Source: Clostridia bacterium
Lineage (GTDB): Bacteria; Bacillota; Clostridia; Christensenellales; Aristaeellaceae
DNA length: 11,510 bases
Direction of reading: 5' to 3'
Assembly: GCA_017471125.1 (NCBI GenBank)
Contig: JAFUWR010000329.1
Span: 1 to 11,510 of the forward strand
The translations under genes were made by a program, and so were the position numbers. This document shows positions 11,381 to 11,510 of the stretch, one piece after another (position 1 is the stretch's first letter; every line of letters starts with the position of its first letter). Below the pieces are notes generated by a model. The model had not been told where the DNA came from. It made no database searches and worked only from the letters and a program-made list of their open reading frames with translations.

Positions 11381-11510
11381 ATGCCCAACGCGCAATCCGG
11401 TTTCTTTGAATGGGTGTTCTTCTTCGTCAGGACCTACGGCACGATGGTCCTCAAGGGCGCGGGCACCACGCTGCTGATCGCGCTGACGGGCACGCTGGTG
11501 GGCTTCATCA
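11381..11510 (+). CDS. Amino-acid ABC transporter permease (5' part, runs off window)
   Basis: The first 43 codons of a membrane protein starting MPNAQSGFFEWVFFF, with TYGTMVLKGAGTTLLIALTG as the first predicted membrane segment. The pattern of an aromatic N-terminal stretch followed by GAGTTLLIALTGTLVGFI is that of polar amino acid permeases (HisM/GlnP type). AAGGAAG (11367-11373) lies 7 nt before the ATG. It follows the binding-protein gene on the same strand and probably belongs to the same lysine-riboswitch operon, with an ATPase gene expected beyond the window. Confidence 0.8.
   Translation, partial: MPNAQSGFFEWVFFFVRTYGTMVLKGAGTTLLIALTGTLVGFI

Overview
The window looks like chromosome of a GC-rich member of the Bacillota (class Clostridia), probably an uncultured gut or rumen lineage. 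The evidence is indirect but consistent: a rplU-prp-rpmA operon in which L27 carries the N-terminal extension removed by the protease Prp, strong GGAGG-type ribosome binding sites, near-consensus sigma-A promoters, a lysine riboswitch, a class B sortase and an NhaC-family antiporter. Coding DNA is strongly GC-rich, so most long antisense frames are shadows. No rRNA, tRNA, CRISPR array, phage gene or transposase gene is visible.

Layout. 1-184: intergenic DNA made largely of dispersed repeats. 185-2560 (-): large ATPase/TPR/LuxR-type regulator with its own extended -10 promoter. 2681-2881 (-): small acidic antitoxin-like protein with no toxin partner in view. 2882-3013: an inverted pair of REP-like hairpins. 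3014-4624 (-): NhaC-family sodium/proton antiporter with a palindrome over its -10 box. 4625-4990: a repeat nest (five heptads, a 129-bp multi-hairpin element, a REP-like hairpin) followed by the sortase promoter. 4991-6070 (+): class B sortase with a long Thr/Pro spacer, convergent with and overlapping by 6 nt an OGG1-type DNA glycosylase (6065-6877, -). 6911-6944: terminator of the ribosomal operon. 6954-7920 (-): rpmA, prp, rplU read as rplU-prp-rpmA from a perfect consensus promoter through a structured leader. 8038-8072: back-to-back promoters. 8171-9996 (+): Nudix hydrolase, GNAT acetyltransferase and Vat-like acetyltransferase, closely spaced and probably one operon. 10039-11510 (+): consensus promoter, lysine riboswitch, substrate-binding protein and the start of an ABC permease, i.e. 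a lysine-controlled amino-acid importer running off the window.

How parts work together. The riboswitch plus importer form a feedback loop for lysine (or a related basic amino acid) uptake. Prp is encoded between the two large-subunit proteins and has its substrate, the L27 extension, as the next gene.

The most unusual content is the repeat system. Heptad arrays of general form GRGARYR (G-rich strand) occur at six places, each locus with its own variant. One array supplies the last codons and stop of the Nudix gene and the apparent Shine-Dalgarno of the next gene. An inverted pair of arrays lies between the binding-protein and permease genes. Four REP-like hairpins show compensatory stem changes, and a 129-bp element with perfect 10-bp terminal inverted repeats is packed directly against a heptad array. 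I see no gene for the machinery that would move or maintain these repeats.
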